NCBI RefSeq assembly: GCF_032854445.1
Contig: NC_088301.1
Coordinates: forward strand, 11,778,281-11,842,280
Reading direction: 5' to 3'
Length of the DNA: 64,000 nt
DNA from: Liolophura sinensis
Lineage: Eukaryota; Mollusca; Polyplacophora; Chitonida; Chitonidae
The position numbers and the translations under genes were made by a program. This document shows positions 30,325 to 45,447 of this stretch, one piece after another (within the stretch, counting starts at the first letter, position 1; each line of letters begins with the position of its first letter). A model generated the notes under the pieces. The model was not told the origin of the DNA and searched no databases. It saw only the letters and a list, made by a program, of their open reading frames with translations.

Positions 30325-30714
30325 GTTAGATGAGAGGGAGGGATTGTCGAAAATTTGGCAGGTTGAGGCTTCTTAAACTGAGAAAGGAAAGGAGTATGAA
30401 ATGATTGTACTTAGCTTTTTTCTTTCTTTCTTTCTTCTGATAGGTCTGTAGGGGTTTACGCTTCTGGTGGTCCTTTCTTCTTTTGTTGCCTTTCTTTCTT
30501 AGCAGTCTGTAGGAAGGTCAGTATAGTTCAGACACACGGGAGCTGCCCAGAGCAACAAAATCTACCCGTTGTTGTTGTTGCACTCAGTATCTGTCGTGAA
30601 TCATCGTGACACGTAAAGCCCAACACGTAAAGCAGAGATACAAGTCAACAAATATACAGTAAGAGAGTGAGAGCTGTCAAAAGCATACAGCAATGTTACA
30701 ACTGGATAATGGCT

Positions 30715-31933
30715 TCAGGGGTTAAGGAGGTTACCGTCTAATCTGATGAGGTCATTGTAAGCGCTCGGTAGGTGGTACCCACCGTCTGGGTTAAGCTGTG
30801 GATTGTGTCGTCGGATCATAATGGCTTCGAGGAATTTCCTTCTTTTGTAGTCTGACTGGTTGTTCTGTAAGGTATGGGCTGTGTTCCATTGCAGTTGGTG
30901 TTCTAGATGGGTTCTGATGTGATCACTGAGGGCTGATATTCCATTTAATTTTTCTACTGAGGCCTTGTGCTCTGCAATTCTGATACTGAGTGGTCTACCG
31001 GTTTCTCCAATGTGTTGCCGTTGACATTCACAATAAATCCTGTACACAGAGCCTTTGGGCTCTTCTCTATGGGTTGGCTGTTTATTTCCATTGGCTTTGA
31101 GTCGGGTTTTGAGGTTAGAGGCGAAAGTAAACGTAGTTTGAATGTTCAGGTTGTCCTGTAGGAGTTTTCTTATCTGGTACCGGTAGCTTTGGCTGCCTAT
31201 ATACGGAATGGATATATATGTTGGTGGTTTGGTCTCGTTGCTCTGGTGCTGTTAAGTGCATTGAGAGTTTTACTGATAGTTGTCTTCACTAATTGTTGGT
31301 GGTATAGGTGTTGGTGGTATTGTTGGTGAAGACTGTTTTAAGGTGATTTATGTTTTCGTTGATGGTGATGTATGTATGGCTCGTTTCGACAGGGTAAATA
31401 TTATTCCTCTCTTAGTTTGGTTAGGCTGGTTAGATTGGTAATTCACGTATTGGTCTGAATGCGTGGGTTTGCGGTATACTGAGGTGATAAGTTCATATCC
31501 TTACGTGCTGATAAGTACATCCAGGAAGGGTATGGTTTGGTAGCATTCTTGGTGAACTGTATCCTGCTGTTCTGGGCGTTGAGGTAGTCAAGTAGGGATT
31601 GGGGGTTGTCAGTCTTGTTCAGTGCTACGAATGTGTCATCTACCTTACATCGCCATGATATGGCTGAAATATTGCCGAAGTGGCGTTCAGCCATAATCAT
31701 TTATTCATTCATCTACCTTACAGAACCAACACAACGGTCTGTCGTATGATGTCTAGGGATTCTTCTCTTGGAATGTTGGTAAATAGGTCGATGACGTCAT
31801 AACTTATCATTAATCGTGTACATTTAGATTTTGTAAAGATATACGTGGAAAACAATTTTAAGTTCACAGCCGTCAAACCTATGTGTACATATACTTCCGA
31901 CACCACAGACCAGTTTTCCAAAAGTATGGACAA
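30715..31933 (-). pseudogene. Penelope-like retroelement, copy 2
   Basis: Identical in sequence to 1089-2307, including the RT blocks, the GIY-YIG domain (30715-31047) and the SINE fragment inserted at 31650-31708. Confidence 0.85.
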
Positions 31934-32793
31934 CCCTATTCTTCAGCCTGAACTGATATGTGTCTCCCTATATCGTTTACAACGCTTCCCATTACATGCA
32001 AGATCTGGCTATTTTCTGACATTCCATACTACAATGACTGCGTCACCAGTGTTTAGATTTTACAAAGCGGAACTCCCTATTCAGTTGTAGTCCGTGACCC
32101 TTCCCAATATCCGGTTGCAGTGGTAGTTTTTTTTGTGGCATTTGTGGTATAATATCAGTACAGATTTGACAAACCCATGGTATCCTTAGCATGAGAGGCG
32201 TGTTCGTAGATATTTGAAAAGTTTATTTTATCAATTTATTCCAGGATGTTTGAGGTCTGCAATTTCAAACTGCGGCGAGTAAGACCGATATGAAAATTCG
32301 TTAACATTTCAGGAACTCCATGCGGTCGCTCTTATCAACGGGGCCTGCATTAATCCGTTGATGAAATGATTGATGCACTGTATTAAAGAGCCTGTTGCGA
32401 AAGGATCTGAAGCTTCCCATTCTTTCGGTCGTATCACGTGAGTATACACTAGTGGTTGACCGGCCCCTAAGCCGGTTGGAAGTGCTGCCTCACTGGAAAA
32501 TGACACCCAAAGACACCAGATGTGATACCTCTATCATGCAGTCACAGTATACTATATGTAATCCAGGCCTAATGCTAACATCCTGCGGAATGCAATTTTG
32601 GAAAAGTTGTATGCGGATGACAATATTTTGCTGTGAAATATTACTTAGTTTTGAATAATAATAAAGTTTTGAGTTTACATTTGTAAGACACATACCTGTG
32701 CAAGAACAATTTTAAGTATATATAAGAATGGAATTATTTTTAAACAATTTTGTTGTGAATAACATCACTGTATCTAACAGAAATAACAATTAT

Positions 32794-32927
32794 AACCCTT
32801 CCACCATAATGCAGGCCGCCGTCGTATAAGTGAAATATTCTTGAGTACGGCGTAAAACACCAATCAAATAAAAAAATGAATAAATAAATGAATATAAATA
32901 AATAAATAAATAAATAAATAAATATAT
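32794..32927 (+). repeat. SINE family A tail with (AAAT)n, copy 2
   Basis: Same as 3168-3301, downstream of the second lectin gene. Confidence 0.85.
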
Positions 32928-33410
32928 TAGAGATGAAAAATATCACAAGTAAACGTATTTTTTTTTTAGCACAAACCGTTTTATAATCAGTAACAATTTA
33001 CAACAATTTAATAACGGATAAAAGAAATGTGACGGCAACAATATATGCGATATATCATTTTAAAATTATCTGGCCCATACATAACCATGCAATTTGCGAT
33101 ATGTTAAGTTGAGAGTAAATGAGACAGAGTTTTCACTCGTTAAACAGGGGATATCGACACGCTGTGCTAAAGATACCAGGCATGACGGGCACTGTTGAGA
33201 CTGTACACTAATATACCGGGTCGACCTGTACTTGTTCTTATATCTTATGTGCTGAACCTCAATATTAGCAATAGTCAGAGTGGAGGATTGATATTTCCAA
33301 GTGGCATATACAGAAAAACAGAATGTATTGACGTTTCACTATTATTATCCACACAACGCTATTTATGGAAAATGGAGAAAACAATGCCAGTCTTGAATCA
33401 TAAAGTCACG

Positions 33411-33625
33411 TCAGGTAAGAAGAGAACTTTGCAGAAAATAGCGACTTCCATACACAGCATCTAGTCTAGACATTTTACATTCATAGAGCCGGCATTCCCA
33501 CAATGTGTGGTCCGTGGTGTTGAGTGTAAACGATGCACACTTGTCCATGGTCAAACAGAGAGAACTACAAAACATCTGGCTCATGATCAGTGTTGAATAA
33601 ATTGGCTTATCCGAGGGCATAACGT
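33411..33625 (-). CDS. Lectin copy 2 exon 4
   Basis: PAN-like exon, same as 3785-3999. Confidence 0.6.
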
Positions 33626-36600
33626 CTGACTGGTATAAGGCGAATGTGCCCTGAAACAGAAGAACGGATACTGAGAAAGGGAACATGTTCTGAAAAAGAA
33701 CAGTGGTTTTGGAGAAAGAGAACATGTTCTGAAAAAGAACAGTTGAATGTGAAAAAGAGAACATGCCCTGCAAAAGAACAGCGGGCACAGAGAAAGATAA
33801 CATCTTTTTACAAAGACCAGTGGATATTGAGGAAGACAACATGTCCTGAAAAAGAGCATTTGACATGGAAAAGCAAAACGTGTCCTAAGACAAAGCAGTT
33901 GTTATTAAGAAAGAACATGTGTACTGAGACAGAACAGTTGAGAAAGATAACGTGCCCTGAAACAGAATAGTGAATACTAAGAAAAAATATGACCGGGCAC
34001 ACTGAATCAAGAGTGACTGATTTACTGACTGGTTACAGTCAAACGCTCTGCTCAAGAATATTTCATTTACACGATGGCGAAAGTCTTAAGTTTTGGCATA
34101 AATTTGGCCAGTAAAAGTTCAACTTTCCACAAACAATTCACAGATTTTCACCGCCACTGAAGTGTCATGCCAAAGCCACCAGATATGACACCCCACCCAC
34201 TGACATTATACTGACGCCGGGCAAACCAGGCCTAGTAAGTACCATTTGTAAAGTCTTTAGTATGACCCTACCCGGGTTTGATCCCGGAACCTGCCGACTG
34301 CGAGGCGGACGCTGTAATCACAGATGTAGCCCCCTGCAAAAATGAGTTCAATGCGTATGACGTATTGATGGAAGGTACGTAATCTTCCTTCTCTTGGATT
34401 AACTTGAAATGGTAGTCAAATAGTCAGAATAATTTATAAACATATATATTACAGTTTGAGGATAATGTGGAACTCCAACCATCTGATAACATGTTGTAGA
34501 TACTTAAGTTAGAAATAATAATTGATTATACTGATTTGTTTTGTTTCTCGTTTATCATGTGTGTAGATACGGTTAAGAACAAGAAAAACAATGACTGATT
34601 TGGCCAAAGTTGCTTTTTGGTAAGAATAACAAAATATAGAATCTAAACATTTGTAAATCAAGTGATAATTTTAGTTTTACATTATAGATTACTTTAATTA
34701 AAGAAAATGCAGGAAAAGGAGTTTTATTTTATACTCTGACACAGTGCTACATCTGTGCCAATATCCCCGGAACCCGGGCGATGTTTTCATATAGGCTGTT
34801 ACACATCGTCATGGGTTGGGCATGTATTGTTTCCATCTACAAGTTACATTTTGCACAAGCCGGGTGTTCTCTTATTGGTATGTCTTGGGCATAATCGTCC
34901 GAGTGTGCTTACCATAACAATTACCATAGAAGGTGTCACGCAAATTACAAAAGGCAAAAGAAACGTCAATATATCGTGGACTCAGTTAATAATATAATAA
35001 AAACCAATTTAAAAGGGTGGTTTGTGTTTTTGATGAAGCATAGAAATTTAGTAGTATACATAAATGCATTAACTGAATAGACCCTGAAAGGAAAGACCTC
35101 TAAAAATCAAAGTAGACACCAGTAAATAGACCACTTAAAACTATGCACAAATATATACTCTCCCAAAAAAGAAACGCAACATCCCCCCCAAAAGATCAAT
35201 CATAAATTCTTCAAAAAATTGGCGTGATTGAGACATGACAACATGATCATATTATAATGTAAATGTACGATAATTGAATTTAAACACCAGATAGTGTCTG
35301 TTGGTCACACGTGACTTAAGGGTCGGCCTTTGTGTAACGCTGCGCGAGGGATTCGTAGAAAAAAACTTAGGACAGTTGCACCTGCGAATCATGCCGTATT
35401 TTTAAGCGGATTAAATGGGTATAAAAGACACATAACCGTTCCGTTGAATTCAGTCACTAAGTTGCTTCTCAAACCTGCCAAGATATGCCAAGACTAGACA
35501 CCGCTACCCGGAACATCGTCATTGGTCGACTCCTCGCCGGTGAATCACAGAATGCAGTCGCTAGACTTTATCATGTTCAAAGGAGCACGATTTCCCGGCT
35601 CTGGCAACGGTACCAGCAATCCGGTTCAACAGCTGACCGTCAACGTTATGGCCGACCTAGGGTCACAACAGCAGCCCAAGACCGTTACATCCGGTTACTT
35701 CATCTCAGAAACTGAACCGTAACAGCAACAGAAACAGCACCAAATGTCCCAGGTCTCCGACGAATATCGGCACAGACAGTCAGGAACCATCTCCGTGAAA
35801 ACGGCTTACGTCCCAGACGTCCTTACTTTGGCGCAGTACTGAGACAACAGCATCGACGCGCAAGGGTACGATGGTGCAACAGATTAAGGGACTGGAATCT
35901 GCGAAATTGGAGGCGAGTCTGGTTCAGCGATGAATCCAGATTCATGCTGCAGAAAAGAGATGGCCGTACACGCGTCTACAGACGCCGAAATGAGAGGTTC
36001 GCAAGGAACTGCGTCCTTGAAGTCGACAATTTCGGTGGAGGAAGTGTGATGGTGTGGGGTGCCATATCATACGCCCGAAAATCTCAACTGGTGCACATCC
36101 CAGGCAACCTTAACGCCGATCGATACAGAGATGAGGTTTTGACGCCACACATGCTGCCCATAATGGACCTTCGTAGGGAAGCTTTTCAGCACGACAACGC
36201 TCGGCCGCATACAGCTCATGCTACGGTTGACTTTCTGGAGAACCAGAACGTAACAGTGCTGCCCTGGCCGTCCAAATCACCAGATTTGAACCCAAAAGAA
36301 CATTTGTGGGATGACTTGGGAAAACGCTTGCGCAGTCGTCATCCAGCGCCCTAAAATCAGCAAGAAGTGCTGCAGGCTCTTGACCAAGAATGGAGAAGAA
36401 TTCCGCAAAACCGTATTCGCCGATTGATCATGTCTATGCCGAGACGGATTCGCGCTGTGTTACGGGTTAATGGTGGGCATAGCAGATATTGACTTTGCAG
36501 TGACGTCATCTGAGTGCTATGGACTTTAATGTGATAAATTTTGACATTGTAATTAACTTAAAAGTCTGAACAACCAGTGTGGAAAATTTCAGTGTGATGT

Positions 36601-39600
36601 GATGCTTATTTTTGTATTTAAGATGATGTTGAAAAATTCATATTTGGATAAAACGAATCGGATGTTGCGTTTCTTTTTTGGGAGAGTATATTTTCATTTA
36701 TTGTTTTAGATTTTTGTGAATAGAGTTAAAAGCGTTCAAACATTTGAATTCCAAGGTGGGCTTTATGGATCATACTATCGGAGTTTACGAACTCTGAAGT
36801 CACAGAAAGTTTTCCCAAATTTTATCACGGCATGAATGTTGGAACAACTTTTTACCCATGAGTAAAGATTATTGAAATAATGTTCCCAAAAATTCCTTCC
36901 TTCAGGTGAACAACAGGAAAAATTAAATGATGTGACGTCAGAGTTCCTAGATGTCGTAAATATGGCTCATAAATCCCACCATAGTATTTGAATGACTTTT
37001 CAGAAAAAATCTGAAAAAATAAACAAATGTATTTTTAGGCATAGTTTTCAGTTGTCTATATGAGGATCCTTACTTCATATTTTAACTTCTTTTACTTGAA
37101 GCAAATTATTTCTTAATCGATTACCATTCGCTGATGAGGACACTACTATTCAAATGAAGCAGCCAGGCATCATTCACTCATTGGAGAATGACTCTGAATC
37201 CTTGATATCGCGAGAAGATTAGGTTCGTGGACACCAGGCAATAGGACTTGTACATGGACAAATTTCAAAAGTGTAACATGTAGTTCAGTACATTTTCACC
37301 ATGACAAAGTCTTGACTGCACTATTTAAAGGTGCTTGTGGTTCACCTACAATTATCTTTGCCCCACATCGGACGGACTTAGATGCTTCAATCGTGTATTA
37401 GAACCTCTAGACTGTACACAAAGAGGAGTCTCCCTCCAGAAACAGCGGCGTTAAACCATAATCATTCATTCATTCCTCCAGAAGTAGTGCAGGGGAGGAA
37501 CAGAAACAGACCGTGGGAGGTAATGAAAACGTACAATGGAAAAACCTGAAATACATTTCTTATCAGGAATGTTCTCTTTCTAAGTAAAAAAATTGATGCG
37601 CTTGACAGGTTTAACATCAAGCTGACAAGATTCACACAATCATGTTTCAGGTTGAGTTTTGGATTAATCACTTCTTTTATTCCTCTATTCAATTGCTTGC
37701 CTTTACAACGAACCAATCACTGCCAACACCCAGGTTTCTGTAATTAAAGCCACCATGCAAACAACACATCAAATTAAGGATGTTAGTTAAACATCCATGG
37801 CCACCGCTAGTGTTTGGTTTCATGGAAAGACCCCACTGTGTGCCATTTGGAATTTACCAGTGAATTTAAACTTGAAGTCAACAGTTAAGTGTTGACACAT
37901 TTACGATAGAATGCCGTAAAATGTTACAAAACAAACGCTTTATGGTTTCTGTCGTTTTCTGGCTGCAAAGAAAATTAATGATGCAGTCCTTTTCGCACTT
38001 GAGGCCCACCCCTCCCAACCCAGAGAGGGCTAAAATGTCATATTTCATCAACAAATCTGCCATTATGTTTGAGAAGAAAAGGTTGAATTAGTTCAAGTAC
38101 TATTCCTAAAGGTCAACACCCTGTTCCTGAGTTGACTGGAAGTTCAGATAGCGCAGGTATTGTATAACTGTTGGCAATAAAGGAGTTAGCACATTGTACA
38201 CTAGGTGCGTTTATTAAGAGGATCATAAACCATATTAAACTACACATCTGCGAGGGGCATCGTATTGAAACCTGAACTAAACACATGTACCAACTTAGAA
38301 ATAGCGAGGAGATAGGGATTACTCGCCATGATATGGCTGAAATATTGCCGATGTGGCGTTAAGCCAGAATCATTCATTCGTTAATAAGGATTACACTTTC
38401 TGAATAAGCACAGAGAACCAGCGACTTCAGAGTCAGGCACCAAATCGCCAGCAATACAATCAACCATCTAGACCACTCGACCAACAGGTCTTCCACAAAA
38501 ATAGAAGGTAGTTGGCCGGTAGACTTTACAGCGAACATGCATTACCCCTCTGATGATCACAAATGACGTGAATATATCAGATAGGTACAGATGTTATTTT
38601 TTGAGAAAGTGGATTAAGTAACAGTATTATCGCTAACAGGGATTACATTTTCTGAATATATATTCAAAAATACATAAAAAAATAATATATAAATACTTTC
38701 TGAATATAGCAAATATTCTAGTGGTCTCAGGTCTAGAATCTGTGCTATATTGACAAATTGTAATCCCTATTAACAATAACACTGTTAACAGCAAGGAGAT
38801 TTGGCCACCGTGGGTGGTACCAGAATGTGGAATTTTGGGCCTTGACCAATGGACTAGTGTACTGAAATGAGCCACATTTTCCCAGAAGGCAGATTTATCT
38901 CGATATTTGGTTTGCATTCTGGGATGAATAAGGCTATCCTATTTCCGTGAAAGGGAGACAACTGACTATGGTGACATCTAATATTTTCTCCACTGCTTGA
39001 ACTATTGATACAGTAGGTATGCTATATCATTTACAAGGAACTCCAGCGATCTTGTTTAAATAGCCTAACTGCAGATGCATGGGTACTCCTGGTTCAGGTC
39101 GTAGCCTCCGGAGGGGTTGTGCTGCTGATTTTGACCCCAATGAAATGTTTGCAAAATTACAACAGGATTGTTGTAGAACTAAATTCATGCTCAACTCTGA
39201 AACAAATGGAAATAAATCTAAGCACCATTGAGGCTAATCTAGGCATTCACCTATCGCTCGATTTTATGCTTCAATTTTTTATCAGTGGCTTGTAAGATGA
39301 AAGCAGTGCTGACCTAGTTATCGTGGACGTCAGAGAAAGCACCTCGGCCTGAACACTGCATTTTACTAATTGTACTGTATTTTATAAAGGAAACCAGAAA
39401 AAATCATTTGTATGCGAAAAAGACCTAAGAGCAAATTTTAAATTCTTCAGTTGTAATAAATTCAGAGAAAAAATTCTATCAGAAGATTTAAATAATTTTA
39501 AGTGTAGTCCGCTGAGATGATGTCTTCTCATTCCAATAAACCTTCGGCATCCCTAATGAATTTTGCACTGACTCCTATATTTGTTATTTAGAAACATCTG

Positions 39601-42600
39601 GTTCTAAAATGAAAGACAAAAAATATAGTTGTTGGAGACGAATACGAATTGGACGGAGACGGCGAGCTACTGTCTGACAACTTGAGATACAGTCGCTAAA
39701 TATTACACGACTTGTAAATCAACTGATTTTACGTCTGTGGTTGTCCGTTACTGATATAGACCTGCCCCACAAAACTTTGTGAAATGGCCCTTCGGCTACA
39801 CGTGACTAAATCGTTCTAAAAGATCTCAATATGATGTCTTATGCAGTCGTTCTGTGTGATCATATGTCATTTCATGGAGTGGATGGGTAAAGGCTACGCA
39901 ATCTGATAGCAACGTGTTTGATTGGATAAAATTCTCAATATGGCTGCTTCTACTCACACCAGTCATTTGTGCAGCATTGTCATTTTGTTATACATGTTAT
40001 TCAGTGAAATCTCATTAAAATGATAATTTATGATGAGTATCCTGCTTTGGTCAAATGTGTTATAACTAGGTGCTGTCTTGTCTCTTAAAGTGCTTGGGTT
40101 GTGAAGTTGATGTACAAGTACAACGAGTACTTACCGAACACGCCAGACCGCTATTCCTATAGTCACTATCTGTAAAAGTAAGTATAACCGCACAATATCT
40201 TTATCTGAATTAAAAATACGATTTATTTATTTGATTGGTGTTTTACCTCGGACTCAACAATATTTCACTTATACCACGGCGGCCAGCATTATGGTGGGAG
40301 GAAGGCGGGTAGAGCCCGGGGGAAACCCACGACCATCCGCAGGTTGCTTCCCACGAACAGCCCTCAAGGAGGTCAGCATGAGCTGGACTTGAATTCACAG
40401 CGACCACATTGGGGAGAGGCTCTGGGTCATTACACTGCGTTAGCGCGCTAACCAACTGAGCCACGGAGGCCTCTGTAATCATGAATAATCACAGTTGATA
40501 TTGTGATTCAAGTAGGTAGAGGGCACTGCTGTTTTATTAGTTACAAGATATACTTCCTTCTGTACAGACCTGGTGAACCCCTTTGCATCATTTCCGCATG
40601 TATAACATACAAGGAGGAACTGTCGTGACATACGACCGTTATAATAACAAAGACGTTCAACCGCCAAGAAATAACCAGGCAACAGCCTATCCAGAGAGGG
40701 GGTGGTGGGGGTGGGGGTGGAGGTGATTTGCATTGGCGTTTTCCAAAAAACGATCCACATTACGCCCGGGAATAGAGGTATTTATTTTCCCAAGCAATGG
40801 CGAATGGGGCCCAGGCCGAAATGACCGTTGTTCTCTTACAATGCATACAAGATGCGTTACCAGTTTGCTCAGAAAACGTATTTGCAAAGGCAGGAATGAC
40901 CAATCGCATGCAAAACGAATAATCGAATAAAAATTTTTTTTATCGGGAAAGGTTCCCCATTAGTAAATATCTTACCATTGCTTGGTCCAAAGACCTGCAC
41001 TTCACACAGACTCAGAAATTCGGTGTGTTGTATGGTAACCCTGACGTATCTGCCAGATATAGGTCCACTTTGACAAGGGTAAGACACGGTCGAGGATCTA
41101 GCCTGGGAATCTTCTCGTCCAGCACACAAGACCGGGTGACTCAGCGATCCGTCCTGTTCCAGAGAGCTCGCTACTTCGATGATGAAATTCCTTAAGCGGT
41201 TGGACAGAGAAACTAGAAAAAAAGGATGATTTTGGGGGAATAAATTTTTGATTTTCTAGTTATTTGTAAGTGTACATCGCAGTTATGTGTGTATCATTGG
41301 GGATTTACGTTGTACTTAGTAATTTTCCGGTCATATGACGACGAGGAGTCATTAGGTATGTGTGTATATATATATATACTGTGTCTTCTTTTGGCAGGGT
41401 TCGGGAGCGGTAGATCCAGGATCAATCCTGGGTCGAGTCATACCTAAGACTTTAAAAGACGAAGTTGTAACATCCTCGCTTGGCGTTCAACATTAAGGGC
41501 ATAGTGCGATGACTAGTTGACCTGTATCAGTATAATGGCTCGGGCGTTGTGGCTTCGGTAAGGCATTTCAGTAAAGCAGCACTAGACAAAAGAGGGGTGG
41601 AAATCCGTCCTGCAACAAGGAGGCACATTACTTGCACTCTAAGGATTCCTTCGTCGTCATACGACGTCAAACCTAAAGAACTCACACACTCTTTTGGCAG
41701 GGCGTGCCCATGCTGCCAAAGTTCTGCTGTTAAATGAAGTAGCATGCCGAAGAATCCAAGCATGACACCCCATCCAGAATACTGACACCGGGACAACCTG
41801 TCATGTTTCCTTGCTCTTACCTCTCGGTGCTGCGCCGAGCGAGGCAGCAATTAGTACCATTTTTAAAGTCTTTGATCCGAATCTGCCAACTCTGAGGAGG
41901 ACGCCCCTACCATTAGGCGGTTGATTACAGTAATGCATGTCTGCTCAATCATAGAAGTGAAGTGATAGTACAACTAATTGTTACCCTCCCCCAGTTTTTG
42001 CTGTAACGAAAAGATCCAGACAGCAAGAGAGCGTTATGGAAATGCGCTGTACTCGGGTACAAGTAGTACAAAGAAATAGTTTTTTCTGTGATCAAAATGA
42101 ATGATTAGTGGCTCTTATAATGACGTCATGTCGTCATATCTGATAGCCTAACGGCTAAATATACGGTCCCCATGTATGTTCGAAACCGAGATAGGTAAAA
42201 GGTTGGTTAAAATACTACTTTGTAAACACTGATCACACAATATCATGAGTAAGTAATTCCTTGGGTTTTAACGTCGTACTTAACAATTTATGACCTATGA
42301 CGACGAATGAACCCTTCGAGTGCATATACGTGTGACGTGCCACCATGTTTCAGGACGGATTTCCACCGGTCTTTTGTCTGCTTCACAGAAACAACTTACC
42401 GAAGGCAAGTAAGTTGCACCACCAAAACCTATTATACTATAAAATGGTCAACCAGTCAATGCACTTCCGCTTGATGCTCTACGCCAAGCAAGGAAGCTAA
42501 AACTTTCTCTTTTAGTCTTAGGGTGTCCATGATAGACCTTGATCTGGAGCACCCAAAGCGGACGTTCTACCAACTGAGCCATCGGGACAGGTCACAGTGA

Positions 42601-45416
42601 ATGCGTATAGTACATTTATGTAGTGGCGGAATTACGCCATCGTTTTGGCTACAATGGGAACCTACAGTCTTGGGTAAGAGAACCCCTCCGGTGCATGGAT
42701 TTCAATATTTTCTCTTATGGCTTTGTGATTTTGGTCTCAAAGGAATCATTATGGTGGTAACTTTCACTAAGTTATAGCAGAATTCTCCTTCAAAAAATAA
42801 GAAGACAACTGTAACAAATCTGCATGAATCGAAGATATTCGTGGGTAAAATATGGACGATATGTGATTTCTCAAACAAACGAATATCACAAGGGGAATCA
42901 ACACTGCTTGTATCACTTGTTTCAGGAATTTGTGAGAAGAACCATTGTGTGAGTGGATTATCGCCCGTGAAGTGTCCACTGCTGCAGGTAACTTAAATGA
43001 GTTGAGCACAAAGGCTTAAATTAGAGACCAGCCGGTTACCCCAAAATAACACATCAGCAGTGTCATGATGGCCTACAAACACCTCTCCTGTCTATTTAAG
43101 CTTATTATTTAAGAAAATAACCACTAAGGTCTGTTGTTAGAATTCAACTTCCGATCTGCCTGTTCACATGTATCTTTACGTCAGGACGTTTGTCTGATAG
43201 CTAGCAATCGGCGTTGGTTTCCACAGGCGTTAGACCCGTACCTAAACGCCTATTACCTCTACTGTGCTAAGAATATTGGCTGTTTCACTGGCTGAGAAAA
43301 TCCTAGTGCAGTGGCATTGAATTCAAAAGTCTAAACTGGTTGGGAGAATTCTCCTGTTAGAAGCAATACTGTAATATGACAGAACCTACACTCGGAGAGT
43401 GCGCCTCGTTCTGGCGGTGAAGGGTTGCCTTCTAGGTTTAACACATGTGACTGATATGTATGCTTACGTGAGTATGACGCACAACATAACCATGACAACC
43501 ACACAAAATGTAATTCTGCAGTCTTTTCTTCTCCAGGTAGGGAATAATTTCGAAAATGAGAGATTTTCCATGTCTCGCTGGGCAATAAGGCAATGTTGTC
43601 CGAACTAGCGGACACATGAACTATTAAACAATTTGCGTGTTTGGGTTGAAGGAGATTATATTCTAGGTTTCATATTGTGTTAATGCACGACAGATTTGTT
43701 TTCGTTTTAGGATAAATGTCAGGCCATGCACCAGTGGATGAAACTGATAACGATGATGCCGATAAGTTTGCGCAGTTCAGACGTGTGAGTGGGGATCTAT
43801 AAGTCGCTGATCTGTTTGCGAAAACCAGGTTGTCGCCATCTTAACAGAGATCTGCCAACAGCCAATGAGAAAGCTACTTAGGACGCAATGCCGATGGTGT
43901 GAACTTGACCATACACGTCAATTGGTACAAGCTTGGGCCGAGTTTCCTCAACCACAAACTGGACCATCGTAGAGGGCCCTATGAGCGAAACATAATTGAG
44001 TGGATGGTTAGACATAATCCATTTATAGTATATCAACTAATATATAAATTAGCAATTAAAACCTACGGCATACAGAGAAAAAACAGATCAGCGACGATGG
44101 AGTGAAAGTTGGCAAATGGTAACACGTAATCGGTGAAATACAACCTCTTGTCAGTTAGGGTTTTATTCTAACTGTTCGTGCATAAATAGTAGCAAATTAC
44201 ACGCCCCTAGCACCATGGCTTAAAGGTACAGACTTCTAAAAATCACTAAGTTACTAAATACGCTCCTTAAAACTATACATATATACATATATTCTATCAT
44301 TTATTTTTTTATATTTTTGTAAAAAGAGTTAAAGACATTCAAACATTTGAATTCAAAGTTGGGCTTTATGAACTATACTATTAGCTGCAAGGAAATTTTT
44401 TTCAACTCTAACAACGACACTGAATGTTGAAATAACTGTTTTTACCCATGATTGAAAGATTACTCAAATAATGTTCCCAAAAATTTGTTCCTTCTGGTGA
44501 ACATCAGGGAAAAAAGGTGATGTGAGTTCCTAGATACCGTCAGTATGGCTCATAAAGCCCACCATAGTTTTCAAATATTTGAAATTCTTTTCAACACTCT
44601 TAAAAAACTGAAAAAATAAATAATAGTATTTATACGCATAGTTTTCACTGGTCTGTATAATGAATCTTACTTCATATTTTAGCTTTCTTTTACTTTAAGC
44701 AGAATTAGGTGAAAAATGTTCTCATCACATTTAACATACCATAACATTAAAAACAATGAAAAAGAATCATTGGTAAGTGTACAGGAAGACATTGTTTACA
44801 TTAATAACCGTCATTCAATTTGTAATTTTGTATAAACCATTTCTATCCATATTAATGAAAATGTATTTATGAAGCTAAAACGTCCAATGACAATATCTGC
44901 TATAAAGATGTATCGTTTCAAAGACGTTCTTAGTCCTCCAAGTGTTACCTCAAGATTGCGCAGTTTGATGACAGGCCTCTCAAAACTGATTGTATGCCAA
45001 TTTATAGTGTTTCTTATTACCTAATTTTCGGATAGATATTACAACCTCTGCAACGAAAAATTCTGCCTCCAAATCCACCATCCACCAGGGAGAAGGTTCC
45101 ATATCCGTAGAGCTGCAAGACTGGCAAACCCCACCACCAGAAGTAACACCATCGACGGCTTTGCGAGACTCTCCCATAGTGCCTTGAATTGATATTGTGC
45201 TGCTTTGTGTTGTGGGTTTATTCAGGGCCAAATTCACACGGGTTGCTGTAAGCACGAACAATTTGATCAAAGAACATTACTGGGCATAACTAAGTTATTG
45301 CCAGCCAACAACGGTTTATGAAGTCATGAAAAAAATCCATGTTCCCTAAACGAAACCCGAATAAAATTTCTAGTCCAAAACCACAATTATGCTCAAAAAA
45401 TACATAAATAAATAAG

Positions 45417-45447
<31 letters not shown>
